Assembly: GCF_900099675.1 (NCBI RefSeq)
Contig: NZ_FNDQ01000009.1
Span: 56,614-120,613, forward strand
DNA: 64,000 bases
Reading direction: 5' to 3'
From: Myroides phaeus
GTDB taxonomy: Bacteria > Bacteroidota > Bacteroidia > Flavobacteriales > Flavobacteriaceae
The notes under the pieces are model-generated. The model had not been told where the DNA came from. It saw only the letters and a program-made list of their open reading frames with translations, and made no database searches. The position numbers and the translations under genes were made by a program. Shown here piece by piece: positions 43,586 through 52,282 of this stretch (its first letter is position 1; each line of letters opens with the position of its first letter).

Positions 43586-45688
43586 TTATTTTAAAAGTTG
43601 ATACACTACTAATGCAACAACATAAGCAAACACAGTCATAAACACGACTTGGAATATAGTCCATTTCCAAGACTTTGTTTCTCTTCTGGTAATTGCAACT
43701 GTCGAAGCACATTGCATTGCAAATGCATAAAAGAACATCAATGAAAGTCCACTTGCTAAAGTAAATACCTTCTCTCCTGTATCTGGCCAAACCTCAGCCT
43801 CCATACGAGCCTTGATTGTTTCTTCTTCTTCACCACTTGATCCCACGTTGTAGATAGTAGCCAATGTTGCCACAAATACTTCACGAGCTACAAATGATGT
43901 AATCACTGCAATACCAATTTTCCAATCATACCCTAATGGTTTAATAACAGGTTCAATTGCTTTACCAACAATTCCGATGTATGAATTTTCTAATCTATAT
44001 CCCGCTACAAAATCATCCATTTCTTCAGCTGTTACAACCTCTCCTTTGTATCTTTCAGCAATAATTTCTTCTGCATTTTCAAAGTTATTTCCAGGTCCAT
44101 GAGCACCTAAAAACCAAATAATAATTGACAAGAAAAAGATAATCTTACCTGCTCCAACAACGAAAGCTTTAGTCTTTTCATACATTGTAGCAACTACGTT
44201 TTTCAATATAGGTGCACGGTAGCTTGGCATCTCAATCACAAAATATGACTTGTGTTTTACGTCAATAAAGTGTTTCAATACCCACGCACCAATCAATGCA
44301 GAGAAGAATCCAATTAAATAGAAAAACGTCAGCGTTAACGCCTGCATTCCAAATATACCAATACGAGTATCAGGAATAACCAATGAAATCAAGATGATAT
44401 AAACTGGAATACGAGCAGAACAAGTAGTAAACGGAGTTACTAAAATTGTCAACAAGCGCTCTTTTGGATTTTCAATATTACGAGCAGACATAATTGCTGG
44501 AATCGCACAAGCATTACCTGAGATTAATGGAACAACTGATTTACCACTTAATCCAAAAGGACGCATTAAACGGTCCATTAAAAACACTACTCTACTCATA
44601 TAACCCGTCTCTTCAAGAATTGAGATGAACATAAATAAAATAGCAATTTGAGGAATGAATGGCATAATACCACCAATACCTGGAACAATACCATCCGCTA
44701 TTAAGTCAGTTAGTTTTCCTGGTGTCATTACCTCGTGTACCCAAGTTGTCAATGACGCAAATTGATCTTCAATCCAATCCATCGGAATACTTGACCACTC
44801 AAATATCGCTTGGAAAACTAATAACATAATTGCAAAGAAGATTACGTAACCCCAAACGCGATGCGTTAAAATACGGTCAACCTTACTTCTAATATCTGTT
44901 GCCTTAGAAGAGTCCTTTACATAAGTCTCTTTTAAAACATCATTTATAAATTGATAACGCTTAATCGTTTTCTTATGTTGTAAACGCTTAACCTCATCTT
45001 CAGACAGCTTAACTCCCTTAGATTCAATTTCCTTTTTACCTATTCCTCCAATTGTAACCTCTTGCGAGTAAATCATCCATAATTTATACACAGATAAATT
45101 AGAGAACGTAAGTGCTAAGCGACCAAAAAACTCCGAATCTACACCCGTAGCGTTCATACACGGTTTTATCGAAAGCTCTTTATAACCTAAAATAGCTTGT
45201 TTTATTTCTTGAATACCTAATTTCTTCTTAGCACTCGCTAAAACAATCTTAGTTTTCAACTTTTCTTCTAACTCAGCTACAGCAAGAGTAATCCCCTTCT
45301 CTTCCATTCGGTCAGCCATATTCACAACCAATACCGTTGGAATACCTAACTCTTTCACTTGCGTAAATAAAAGTAGATTACGTTTTAAGTTCTCGATATC
45401 TACAACAACTACAGCAACATCTGGATAATCTTCATTAGTAGGATCGAACAACAAATCTAAAACGATGCGTTCGTCCAATGAGCTGGCATTGATACTATAC
45501 GTACCTGGTAAATCTACAATTGTAGCATTTGTGTGTTCATCAAGTTTTGACACACCTGTTTTCTTATCAACAGTAATTCCTGGATAATTCCCTATTTTAT
45601 GATTAAGTCCAGTTAAAGCATTAAATACTGAGGTTTTCCCTACGTTAGGATTACCTATTAGGGCAACTTTAATATTTTTTTTCATCAA
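43586..45688 (-). CDS. feoB: ferrous iron transport protein B
   Basis: A 700-residue Fe2+ transporter. The N-terminal G domain has ALIGNPNVGKTSVFNAL (G1, near residue 10), DLPGTYS (G3) and NMADR (G4). A helical spacer follows to about residue 280, then two Gate-type membrane halves (GGIMPFIPQIAILFMFISIL, GNACAIPAIMSAR with a conserved Cys, and FTTCSARIPVYIIL). The C-terminal part contains VITSFVAREVFVATLATIY. It lies 25 bases after feoA. Expected to act at the inner membrane. No Fur box was recognised. Confidence 0.96.
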   Translation of the reverse strand: MMKKNIKVALIGNPNVGKTSVFNALTGLNHKIGNYPGITVDKKTGVSKLDEHTNATIVDLPGTYSINASSLDERIVLDLLFDPTNEDYPDVAVVVVDIENLKRNLLLFTQVKELGIPTVLVVNMADRMEEKGITLAVAELEEKLKTKIVLASAKKKLGIQEIKQAILGYKELSIKPCMNATGVDSEFFGRLALTFSNLSVYKLWMIYSQEVTIGGIGKKEIESKGVKLSEDEVKRLQHKKTIKRYQFINDVLKETYVKDSSKATDIRSKVDRILTHRVWGYVIFFAIMLLVFQAIFEWSSIPMDWIEDQFASLTTWVHEVMTPGKLTDLIADGIVPGIGGIMPFIPQIAILFMFISILEETGYMSRVVFLMDRLMRPFGLSGKSVVPLISGNACAIPAIMSARNIENPKERLLTILVTPFTTCSARIPVYIILISLVIPDTRIGIFGMQALTLTFFYLIGFFSALIGAWVLKHFIDVKHKSYFVIEMPSYRAPILKNVVATMYEKTKAFVVGAGKIIFFLSIIIWFLGAHGPGNNFENAEEIIAERYKGEVVTAEEMDDFVAGYRLENSYIGIVGKAIEPVIKPLGYDWKIGIAVITSFVAREVFVATLATIYNVGSSGEEEETIKARMEAEVWPDTGEKVFTLASGLSLMFFYAFAMQCASTVAITRRETKSWKWTIFQVVFMTVFAYVVALVVYQLLK

Positions 45689-45713
45689 CTAATGTAATAA
45701 TATATTGTACTAA

Positions 45714-45944
45714 TTAACCCTCTACTTCTACAAGTATTTCACGAGCTAATTCTTTACGAATAGATAAATGTGTGTCATTTATACACAAATAAATCGGATC
45801 TCCTAATGGGGCTACTTCTAACAACACTACTTCATTGCCAGGTAAACATCCCATCTCTAATAATTTCAAAGGAACCTTATGCATATCAAACTCTGCAATT
45901 ACTCCTCTTTCGTTTCTTTTTAACAAGTCTAAAGTTGTACTCAC
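45714..45944 (-). CDS. feoA: ferrous iron transport protein A
   Basis: A 76-residue SH3-like FeoA, a cytoplasmic partner of FeoB. KLLEMGCLPGNEVVLLEVAPLGDPIYL, here given as positions about 27-53, is the family core. First gene of feoA-feoB-Cys-rich protein. A -7 box lies 25 bases upstream. Confidence 0.92.
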   Translation of the reverse strand: MSTTLDLLKRNERGVIAEFDMHKVPLKLLEMGCLPGNEVVLLEVAPLGDPIYLCINDTHLSIRKELAREILVEVEG

Positions 45945-45968
45945 TTTATTTAGATTTAATTCACATTA

Positions 45969-45976
45969 CAAAGCTA
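45969..45976 (-). promoter_or_regulatory. -7 promoter element of the feo operon
   Basis: Minus-strand TAGCTTTG matches TAnnTTTG. No clear -33 box was seen. Confidence 0.5.
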
Positions 45977-46062
45977 AGTATAAAAAAAGATAATAGTAGC
46001 ATAAACACAAGATTTCTTATTATTTAAACTACTATTACCTTTATTATTACCTCTTAACAAGG

Positions 46063-46770
46063 TTATTTTTTACTCTTTTCGTGCTTGTATAACCATTGGA
46101 TATCTTCCCACAAATCTTGCATATTTTTAGCCTCTTCATCCTTCGTGTCTAAGTTTGTTCCATCATAGAACCCTCTAATACGACCACTTCCATCAACTAA
46201 AATAAAGTTCTCTGTATGCACCATATCGTACATCTCTTCAGGAGAACCTGTCTTCACTGCTAAGTAAGAATTTCTTGCAATATAATAGATATCTCTCTTA
46301 TCTCCTGTTACTAAATTCCAAATATTATCATCTACCCCTTTGTGAAGAGCGTACTCTTTCAACACTGGAACACTATCAATATCTGGAGTTACAGTATGAG
46401 AAAGTAACTTAACACCTGGTAAATCTTTAATCTTATCTTGTAACCACACCATATTATCTCCCATAATAGGACAAATAGTAGGACAAGTAGTAAAAAAGAA
46501 ATCTGCTACGTAAATATGTCCCTCATAGTCTTTATTAGAAATGGTATCTCCATTTTGATTTACAAACTTAAATGGCGCTATACGGTGTTTCTGTTTATTT
46601 GCTTGATGCTGAATCAAACTATCCACCATTTCTGGGTTTACCATTGCTGGAGTATAAACAGGCAATGACTTCCTGTACTTCAATGCATTATAAAACATAA
46701 TCATTATCCCTGCACACAACAAGAAGAAAAATAAAAAGAAATATCTGTACTTTTTAAAGAACTGTAACAT
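46063..46770 (-). CDS. SCO family protein (copper chaperone/thiol oxidoreductase)
   Basis: A 235-residue SCO1/SenC-type protein. Residues 9-28 form an N-terminal membrane helix; the rest is a periplasmic thioredoxin-fold domain. The copper-binding residues are Cys96 and Cys100 (FTTCPTICP) and His185 (MVHTENF), all present. Such proteins help load the CuA site of cytochrome c oxidase. No oxidase genes are adjacent here. A -7 box (minus strand TAAGTTTG, 46795-46788) lies 18 bases before the ATG. Confidence 0.93.
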   Translation of the reverse strand: MLQFFKKYRYFFLFFFLLCAGIMIMFYNALKYRKSLPVYTPAMVNPEMVDSLIQHQANKQKHRIAPFKFVNQNGDTISNKDYEGHIYVADFFFTTCPTICPIMGDNMVWLQDKIKDLPGVKLLSHTVTPDIDSVPVLKEYALHKGVDDNIWNLVTGDKRDIYYIARNSYLAVKTGSPEEMYDMVHTENFILVDGSGRIRGFYDGTNLDTKDEEAKNMQDLWEDIQWLYKHEKSKK

Positions 46771-46886
46771 AATTATTTGAGTTTGTGCAAACTTACAAAT
46801 TCACTTCTAAAAAAAGGTTAAAGACTTTATAAATGCTTCACACTCATTTTACTTTATTAAAAATTATATTAACCAAAGATATTTTC

Positions 46887-46894
46887 TATTTTTG
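46887..46894 (+). promoter_or_regulatory. -7 promoter element of the M13 peptidase gene
   Basis: TATTTTTG matches TAnnTTTG and lies 38 bases upstream of the ATG at 46932. Confidence 0.5.
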
Positions 46895-46931
46895 TTAGCA
46901 TATCATTAAAAACGAAAATAATCTTAATATT

Positions 46932-48998
46932 ATGAACAAAAAGGTATTATTAACTTCTGCCTTTGCGGTTGTTTCTTTAGTTGCTTGTAAAGACGCTAAA
47001 AAAACAGCAGAAGCAGAAGACACGGTAAACCACGGTATTACATTAGAGTATATGGATACTTTAGTAAAGCCAGGTGATGACTTCTTCCGTTATGTAAACG
47101 GAACTTGGTTCGACAAGACAGAAATTCCAGCTGACAGAACTCGTTGGGGAAGTTTTGACGAATTAAGACAAAACACAGATAAGGATGCTTTAGCTATTTT
47201 AAAAGAAGCTGCACAAAATAAAAAACTTGATCCTAAATCTGACCAAGCAAAAGCTGTTGCAGTTTTTGAGACTTACTTAGATGCTGAAACAAGAAATAAA
47301 TTAGGGGTTGCTCCTCTTAAACCTTACTTAGATAAAATTAATGCTATTGCTACACCTGCTGATGTAACAAAGTTAATTAATGATTTAGCTGACGAAGGAG
47401 GATTAGGATTATACTCTATCTACGTTTATGCGGATGCTAAAAACTCTAACGAAAATGCAGTTTATTTAAGCTTGGGATCTCTTGGTTTACCTGACCGTGA
47501 TTACTATATCTTAAAAGATAAAGATATGCAAGAAAAACGCGAGCAATATACAGCTCACGTTGCTCGTATGTTAGAAATGGCTGGAGAGTCTAAAGAAGAA
47601 GCTACGGCAGATTCTAAAAGAGTACTTGCTATTGAAACTAAAATGGCTGAGCCTCGTTTAACTCGTGTTGAGCGTAGAGATAGCCGTTTAACTTACAATC
47701 CTATGACAATTGCTGATTTACAAAAATTAGCTCCTGTTGTAGATTGGAACGCATACATCACTGCAAACGGATTGAAAAACGTTGATAAAGTAATCGTTTC
47801 TCAACCTAAATACATCAAGTCATTAAATGAAATCTTGACTACTAAGAATATTGCTGATGTAAAAGCTTACTTAAAATGGACATTAGTTAATAGCTCTGCA
47901 AGTTTATTATCTACTGATATGGAAACTGCAAACTGGGAATTCTACTCAAAAACACTTGAAGGTGCTAAAGAGCAAAGACCAGTTGAAGAAAGAGCTTTAG
48001 CTGTTGTTAATAGAACTGTTGGTGAAGCTTTAGGACAATTATATGTTGAGAAGAAATTCCCAGCTGAGGCGAAAGCAAAAGCTCAAGCAATGATTAAAAA
48101 TGTTTTAACAGCATTTGGTGAGCGCATTAAAGCTTTACCTTGGATGGCTGAAGAAACTAAAAAAGGTGCTTTAGAAAAATTAAGCACAACTACAGTTAAG
48201 ATTGGTTACCCAGACAAATGGGAAGACTATTCTAAAATGACAATCAAATCTGTAGCTGACGGAGGTAATTACTTCGAAAACATGAAAAATGTTGAGAAAT
48301 GGGAAGTTGCTAAAAATATGGCAGACTTCGGAAAACCAGTTGACAAATCTCGTTGGGGAATGGCACCACAAACAGTGAATGCTTATTTCAACCCATTATA
48401 TAACGAAATTGTTTTCCCTGCTGCAATCTTACAACCTCCTTTCTATGACTATAAAGCTGATGAGGCAATTAACTACGGTGGTATTGGTGCTGTAATTGGA
48501 CACGAAATCTCTCATAGTTTTGACGACTCAGGTGCTCGTTATGACAAAGATGGTAACTTAAACAACTGGTGGACTGACGCTGACTTAGAGCGTTTCACTA
48601 AATTAGGTAATGCTTTAGCAGATCAGTACAGTGCATTAGAACCTCTACCAGGTGTATTTGTTGACGGTAAATTTACTTTAGGTGAAAACATCGGTGACTT
48701 AGGTGGTGTTAATGCGGCTTATGACGGATTACAACTTTATTTAAAAGAAAATGGAAACCCTGGATTAATCGATGGATTTACACCAGAGCAACGTTTCTTT
48801 ATTTCTTGGGGTACTATTTGGAGAACTAAAGCTCGTGAAGAAGCTATTAAGAACCAAGTAAAAACTGACCCACACGCTCCTGGTCATTACAGAGCTTATG
48901 TGCCTTTACAAAATGTTGATGCTTTCTACGAAGCATTCCAAATTAAAGAAGGTGATAAACTTTATATCAAACCAGAAGAGAGAGTTAAAATTTGGTAA
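46932..48998 (+). CDS. M13 family metallopeptidase, lipoprotein
   Basis: A 688-residue neprilysin-like zinc endopeptidase. The signal peptide ends in a lipobox (SLVAC, Cys19), so the enzyme is a lipoprotein of the cell envelope. The zinc motif HEISH begins at residue 524, the third ligand Glu is in GENIGDLGG near 585, and NAYFNPLYNEIVFPA (substrate-binding NAY-F) and the C-terminal CxxW-like region (PEERVKIW) are typical; the final motif lacks the cysteine. Substrates are likely oligopeptides. It has its own -7 box and terminator. Confidence 0.92.
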   Translation: MNKKVLLTSAFAVVSLVACKDAKKTAEAEDTVNHGITLEYMDTLVKPGDDFFRYVNGTWFDKTEIPADRTRWGSFDELRQNTDKDALAILKEAAQNKKLDPKSDQAKAVAVFETYLDAETRNKLGVAPLKPYLDKINAIATPADVTKLINDLADEGGLGLYSIYVYADAKNSNENAVYLSLGSLGLPDRDYYILKDKDMQEKREQYTAHVARMLEMAGESKEEATADSKRVLAIETKMAEPRLTRVERRDSRLTYNPMTIADLQKLAPVVDWNAYITANGLKNVDKVIVSQPKYIKSLNEILTTKNIADVKAYLKWTLVNSSASLLSTDMETANWEFYSKTLEGAKEQRPVEERALAVVNRTVGEALGQLYVEKKFPAEAKAKAQAMIKNVLTAFGERIKALPWMAEETKKGALEKLSTTTVKIGYPDKWEDYSKMTIKSVADGGNYFENMKNVEKWEVAKNMADFGKPVDKSRWGMAPQTVNAYFNPLYNEIVFPAAILQPPFYDYKADEAINYGGIGAVIGHEISHSFDDSGARYDKDGNLNNWWTDADLERFTKLGNALADQYSALEPLPGVFVDGKFTLGENIGDLGGVNAAYDGLQLYLKENGNPGLIDGFTPEQRFFISWGTIWRTKAREEAIKNQVKTDPHAPGHYRAYVPLQNVDAFYEAFQIKEGDKLYIKPEERVKIW

Positions 48999-49020
48999 TT
49001 TAACCTATCTATAAATCTAA

Positions 49021-49053
49021 AAACGGCTTCAAATATTGAAGCCGTTTTTTTTT
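49021..49053 (+). terminator. terminator of the M13 peptidase gene
   Basis: Twelve-bp stem AAACGGCTTCAA/TTGAAGCCGTTT with a 3-base loop and a T-tract. Confidence 0.92.
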
Positions 49054-49076
49054 ACGCTATTATGTCGCTATACTGC

Positions 49077-49108
49077 ACAAAAAAAGCCACCAGAATATGG
49101 TGACTTTT
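49077..49108 (-). terminator. terminator of the processing protease gene
   Basis: On the minus strand, arms with CACC/GGTG plus AAAAG/CTTTT and one wobble, followed by a T-tract, 22 bases past the stop at 49130. Confidence 0.75.
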
Positions 49109-49129
49109 CAATGTTTACTTCCTGTATTT

Positions 49130-50704
49130 TTATTTCTTTTTATCTATCGCAATTATCATTGGATCTGTTTTCATCAGCCAAGTATAATATTCATTTGGTC
49201 CATACAACTGATTAATAAACTCCGCTGCCAAATACCTCTTAATCAACTCTTTTTTACTATCAAGTTTAAAGAATAAATTACTCGCCTCTAAATGCTTTAT
49301 AAAGCCCTTATACACTTTATCACTATTCTGAACGTAGGCAAAAACCTCAGCCTGTTTCATAGAAGTAAACTTATTCCTGTCTTTATCTATTTCACCAAAA
49401 ACAAAGTAATTAACAATATTTGACCTCATCAACATAATTGTATTTTCTTCTCCGTGCTTTTCTGCAATAGGAACAAATAAATCCGGAACTATTCCTCCTC
49501 CACCATATACAATCTTACCCTTTAGCGTTTTAAACTGTAAACTATCCGCTACCTTTATACTATCCGCAGCATAGAGTTCACCGTGCTCATAACGGGATTT
49601 AAAGTCGTCATTATAACTTTTTATTCCGTTGCTATACGACTTTTGAATAGAACGCCCAGAAGGTGTATAATAACGAGCTGTAGTCAATCGGATAGCCGAA
49701 CCATCTCCCAACATTAACTCTCGTTGAACAAGACCTTTTCCAAAGCTACGTCTCCCTACTATTACCCCTCTATCATTATCTTGTATAGCCCCAGCAATAA
49801 TCTCACTGGCTGAAGCAGAATTCTCATCAATTAAAACATACAAAGGTTTCTCCGTAAAAATACCGTTACCTCTACTTTTATTAACCGTTTCTTGACCTCC
49901 TTTATTAATTGTTTTTACAACTACAAGACCTTTATCTAATAGATCATCAAGCATTTTAATTGCCTGATCCATATACCCCCCTCCATTATCTCTCAAGTCT
50001 AAAACTAACCCAGAAATATCTGCAGCAACTAATTTTTCTAATGCTACTCTAAATTCATTATAAGTTGTACTTGCAAAGCGGTTTATCTTGATATATCCCT
50101 TGCCGTCTTCCAATTTTATAGCAACATCAACACTTTTAATCGGAATCGGTTGTCTGTTCACAACAATATCAAAAGTCTTTCCGGTTGTTTTTCTATAAAT
50201 AGATAATACAACATCCGTATTCTCAGCTCCTCTCAAAACAGCCGCAATCGTATCTGTACTTATATTTTTACCAAAAAGTGTTATATCATCAGCCTTAAGA
50301 ATTCTATCCCCAGCTTTTACTCCAGCTTTCATCGCAGGTCCATTTGCAATTTCCTTAATAACCGCAATACTATCTTTATAAAAATAATACTGAACTCCAA
50401 TACCTACAAAGCTTCCTTTCATAGACTCTGTAACTGATTGCATATCGTTCTTTGCAATATAGATAGAGTGTGGGTCAAGTTGTTCTAATATAGTTGACAC
50501 TGTTTTATCAACAATAGAATCAGTATTGACATTATCAACATACTCTTGCTCAATAAAATCAAGAAGCCTATTTAATTTCAGCTTATTGTGATTAGTATAA
50601 AAACCACTTCTACCCTTTTGAGAGGCAGAAACAACAAACCCTCCTAAGAGAACTCCCAGAGCAAGTGATATTGAAATAATCAGTGGCCAGTAATACTTTT
50701 TCAT
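49130..50704 (-). CDS. S41 family C-terminal processing peptidase
   Basis: A 524-residue Ctp/Prc-type serine protease. One N-terminal membrane or signal segment (residues 7-27) places it in the periplasm. A PDZ domain covers about 85-180 (KGSFVGIGVQYYF, AGVKAGDRILKADD). The catalytic domain has LDLRDNGGGYMDQA, the probable nucleophile Ser298 (ENSASASEII) and the general-base Lys323 (RRSFGKGLVQ). A C-terminal extension of about 130 residues follows. It starts 13 bases after the deaminase gene and is co-transcribed with it. Confidence 0.93.
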   Translation of the reverse strand: MKKYYWPLIISISLALGVLLGGFVVSASQKGRSGFYTNHNKLKLNRLLDFIEQEYVDNVNTDSIVDKTVSTILEQLDPHSIYIAKNDMQSVTESMKGSFVGIGVQYYFYKDSIAVIKEIANGPAMKAGVKAGDRILKADDITLFGKNISTDTIAAVLRGAENTDVVLSIYRKTTGKTFDIVVNRQPIPIKSVDVAIKLEDGKGYIKINRFASTTYNEFRVALEKLVAADISGLVLDLRDNGGGYMDQAIKMLDDLLDKGLVVVKTINKGGQETVNKSRGNGIFTEKPLYVLIDENSASASEIIAGAIQDNDRGVIVGRRSFGKGLVQRELMLGDGSAIRLTTARYYTPSGRSIQKSYSNGIKSYNDDFKSRYEHGELYAADSIKVADSLQFKTLKGKIVYGGGGIVPDLFVPIAEKHGEENTIMLMRSNIVNYFVFGEIDKDRNKFTSMKQAEVFAYVQNSDKVYKGFIKHLEASNLFFKLDSKKELIKRYLAAEFINQLYGPNEYYTWLMKTDPMIIAIDKKK

Positions 50705-50717
50705 CCTTTTGTTTTAA

Positions 50718-51146
50718 TTAATCTAAATCGGGGATATGAACTACTTCCACCCCTGCTTTTTCCAAAAAGTTAATTCCCTCTACATCTTTATACCCTTCCA
50801 TATAAACTACTCGTTTTATTCCTGCTTGATGGATAAGTTTACTGCAATCTCTACAAGGAGACATTGTAATATAAAGCGTAGCATCCTGACAACTTTGTGT
50901 TGAACTTGCTACTTTTAAAATAGCGTTTGCTTCTGCGTGAAGTACATACCAATGTGTATTTTCATTATCATCTTCACAACAATTTTCAAATCCAGTTGGC
51001 GTACCATTATACCCATCAGAAATAATCATTCTGTCTTTTACAATAATTGCTCCTACTTGTTTTCTTTTACAGTAAGATAATTGTCCCCACTCACGTGCAA
51101 TACGCAAATAAGCCTTGTCGTATTTTGTATTTTTATTTGTATCCAT
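50718..51146 (-). CDS. dCMP deaminase family protein
   Basis: A 142-residue zinc-dependent cytidine/deoxycytidylate deaminase of the ComEB/dCMP deaminase type. The zinc site is His70-Ala-Glu72 (VLHAEANAI) and MSPCRDC (Cys98, Cys101). It likely converts dCMP to dUMP for dTMP synthesis, although a late-competence ComEB-type role cannot be told from sequence alone. First gene of a two-gene unit with the S41 peptidase. Its promoter is well defined (51219-51191, minus strand). Confidence 0.9.
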   Translation of the reverse strand: MDTNKNTKYDKAYLRIAREWGQLSYCKRKQVGAIIVKDRMIISDGYNGTPTGFENCCEDDNENTHWYVLHAEANAILKVASSTQSCQDATLYITMSPCRDCSKLIHQAGIKRVVYMEGYKDVEGINFLEKAGVEVVHIPDLD

Positions 51147-51190
51147 AGAAAGTTGTGCTTGTTTTTAAGACGTAAACAGTCAATAAATAA

Positions 51191-51219
51191 CAAAAATAAA
51201 CATTCCTTTTGTTATTCAA
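51191..51219 (-). promoter_or_regulatory. promoter of the dCMP deaminase/protease unit
   Basis: Minus strand: TTG (51219-51217), 18 bases, then TATTTTTG (51198-51191). The remaining divergent gap to 51433 is AT-rich and holds a near-consensus plus-strand -7 box TACATTTA (51353-51360) that may serve the TerB-like gene. Confidence 0.6.
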
Positions 51220-51433
51220 GGGTTTAGTCAAACTTTAAAAAAACTGAACGTAAAGCTTTATATCCCTTAAAATGCCCTTTTCTTCTCTCTTAAACTTTTC
51301 ATAATACTATCGTTTAATCAAAAGTTTTTTAGCACAATATCAACTAATTTAGTACATTTAATATAGGTTTTACCTAAAAAAAATACTTTGTAAAAAACTA
51401 ATCAAAATCTATTAACCTATAAACTATTTAAAA

Positions 51434-51865
51434 ATGGCATACTCAGATTTATTTGACAGTGGATTTAAAGACAGAAACAAAGGCCATTTTGCTTCGATTG
51501 TACGTGTTGCATTAGCAAATGGGCACTTCAGTCCGGAAGAAAAAGCCTTTTTAGACGAACTTGCGCATCGTTTAGAGATATCTGTGGAAGAATACAATAA
51601 CATATTAGCAGACCCAGAGAAATATCCTGTAAATCCACCTTACTTAGAAACACATCGTATCGAAAGATTATACGATTTGGCGAGAATGGTTTATGTAAAC
51701 CACGTATTAGGACCTAAACAAAAAGAGATATTAAAGAAGTTTGCTGTTGCTCTTGGTTTTACACAAAACATCGACTTATTAGTAGATAAAGCATTATCTC
51801 TTTTAGTTTTAAATGTAGATATAGACACATTTATTACAGAAATACACAATCTGAAAAAGAAATAA
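51434..51865 (+). CDS. TerB-like (tellurite resistance family) protein
   Basis: A 143-residue all-helical cytoplasmic protein of the TerB superfamily. It shows the pattern of an N-terminal helix pair with GHFSPEEKAFLDELAHRL and an acidic helix-loop (HFSPEE) that in TerB domains binds metal. No other ter genes are present, so a role in tellurite resistance is not implied; stand-alone TerB-like proteins are common in Flavobacteriia with unknown function. A terminator follows 57 bases downstream. Confidence 0.8.
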   Translation: MAYSDLFDSGFKDRNKGHFASIVRVALANGHFSPEEKAFLDELAHRLEISVEEYNNILADPEKYPVNPPYLETHRIERLYDLARMVYVNHVLGPKQKEILKKFAVALGFTQNIDLLVDKALSLLVLNVDIDTFITEIHNLKKK

Positions 51866-51922
51866 TATTCTTATTACAACGGATAGTTGAAATAAACTAT
51901 TAGTGTAATACTAACAAACTCG

Positions 51923-51958
51923 AAAGAGGAAACCTTAAAAAAGGTTTCCTCTTTTTTT
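51923..51958 (+). terminator. terminator of the TerB-like gene
   Basis: Fourteen-bp perfect stem (AAAGAGGAAACCTT and its complement), loop AAAA, T-tract. Confidence 0.92.
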
Positions 51959-52055
51959 ATTATTAAAATTTTCAACTTTTTAATTACTTCAAAAAAAATC
52001 TTATTACCCGATCGCAAAGCAAACTATACTATGTTTTTTTACTGTTTTATAATGA

Positions 52056-52169
52056 GTGTTTGTATAGTGTTTGTATAGTGTATCTATACCCGTTGTATAC
52101 TTTCTATGTAAAAGAATACATTCAATATACATAAACTACACAAATTATATACAAGCATACAAATTAGCA
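52056..52169. repeat. intergenic element B: 11-bp repeats in two opposed arms
   Basis: The 417-base gap 51866-52282 has no credible gene. Between its two convergent terminators lies a repeat array. The left arm has consecutive 11-base units at 52056, 52067, 52078, 52089 and 52100: GTGTTTGTATA (twice, identical), GTGTATCTATA, CCCGTTGTATA, CTTTCTATGTA. After a 15-base centre, the right arm has units in inverse orientation at 52126, 52137, 52148 and 52159: TATACATAAAC, TACACAAATTA, TATACAAGCAT, ACAAATTAGCA; the inverse of the left consensus is TATACAAACAC. The sequence differs from element A but the design is the same: 11-base period, opposed arms, short centre. Confidence 0.65.
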
Positions 52170-52230
52170 TACTAATAATTATCAGATAGGATAAACAGAA
52201 GTAAGTTTTGAAACACACAAAAAAATCCAT

Positions 52231-52261
52231 AAAAAAAGGAGCTATTTTACAACAGCTCCTT
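52231..52261 (-). terminator. terminator of fbp
   Basis: On the minus strand AGGAGCT / AGCTCCT arms around a 10-base loop, followed by seven T. Confidence 0.88.
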
Positions 52262-52282
52262 CTATTTATAATCTAAAAATTC

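Noticed and set aside
51434..51865. TerB-like gene as part of a tellurite or stress-defence ter cluster
   Set aside because: No terC, terD, terZ or related genes are present on either side.
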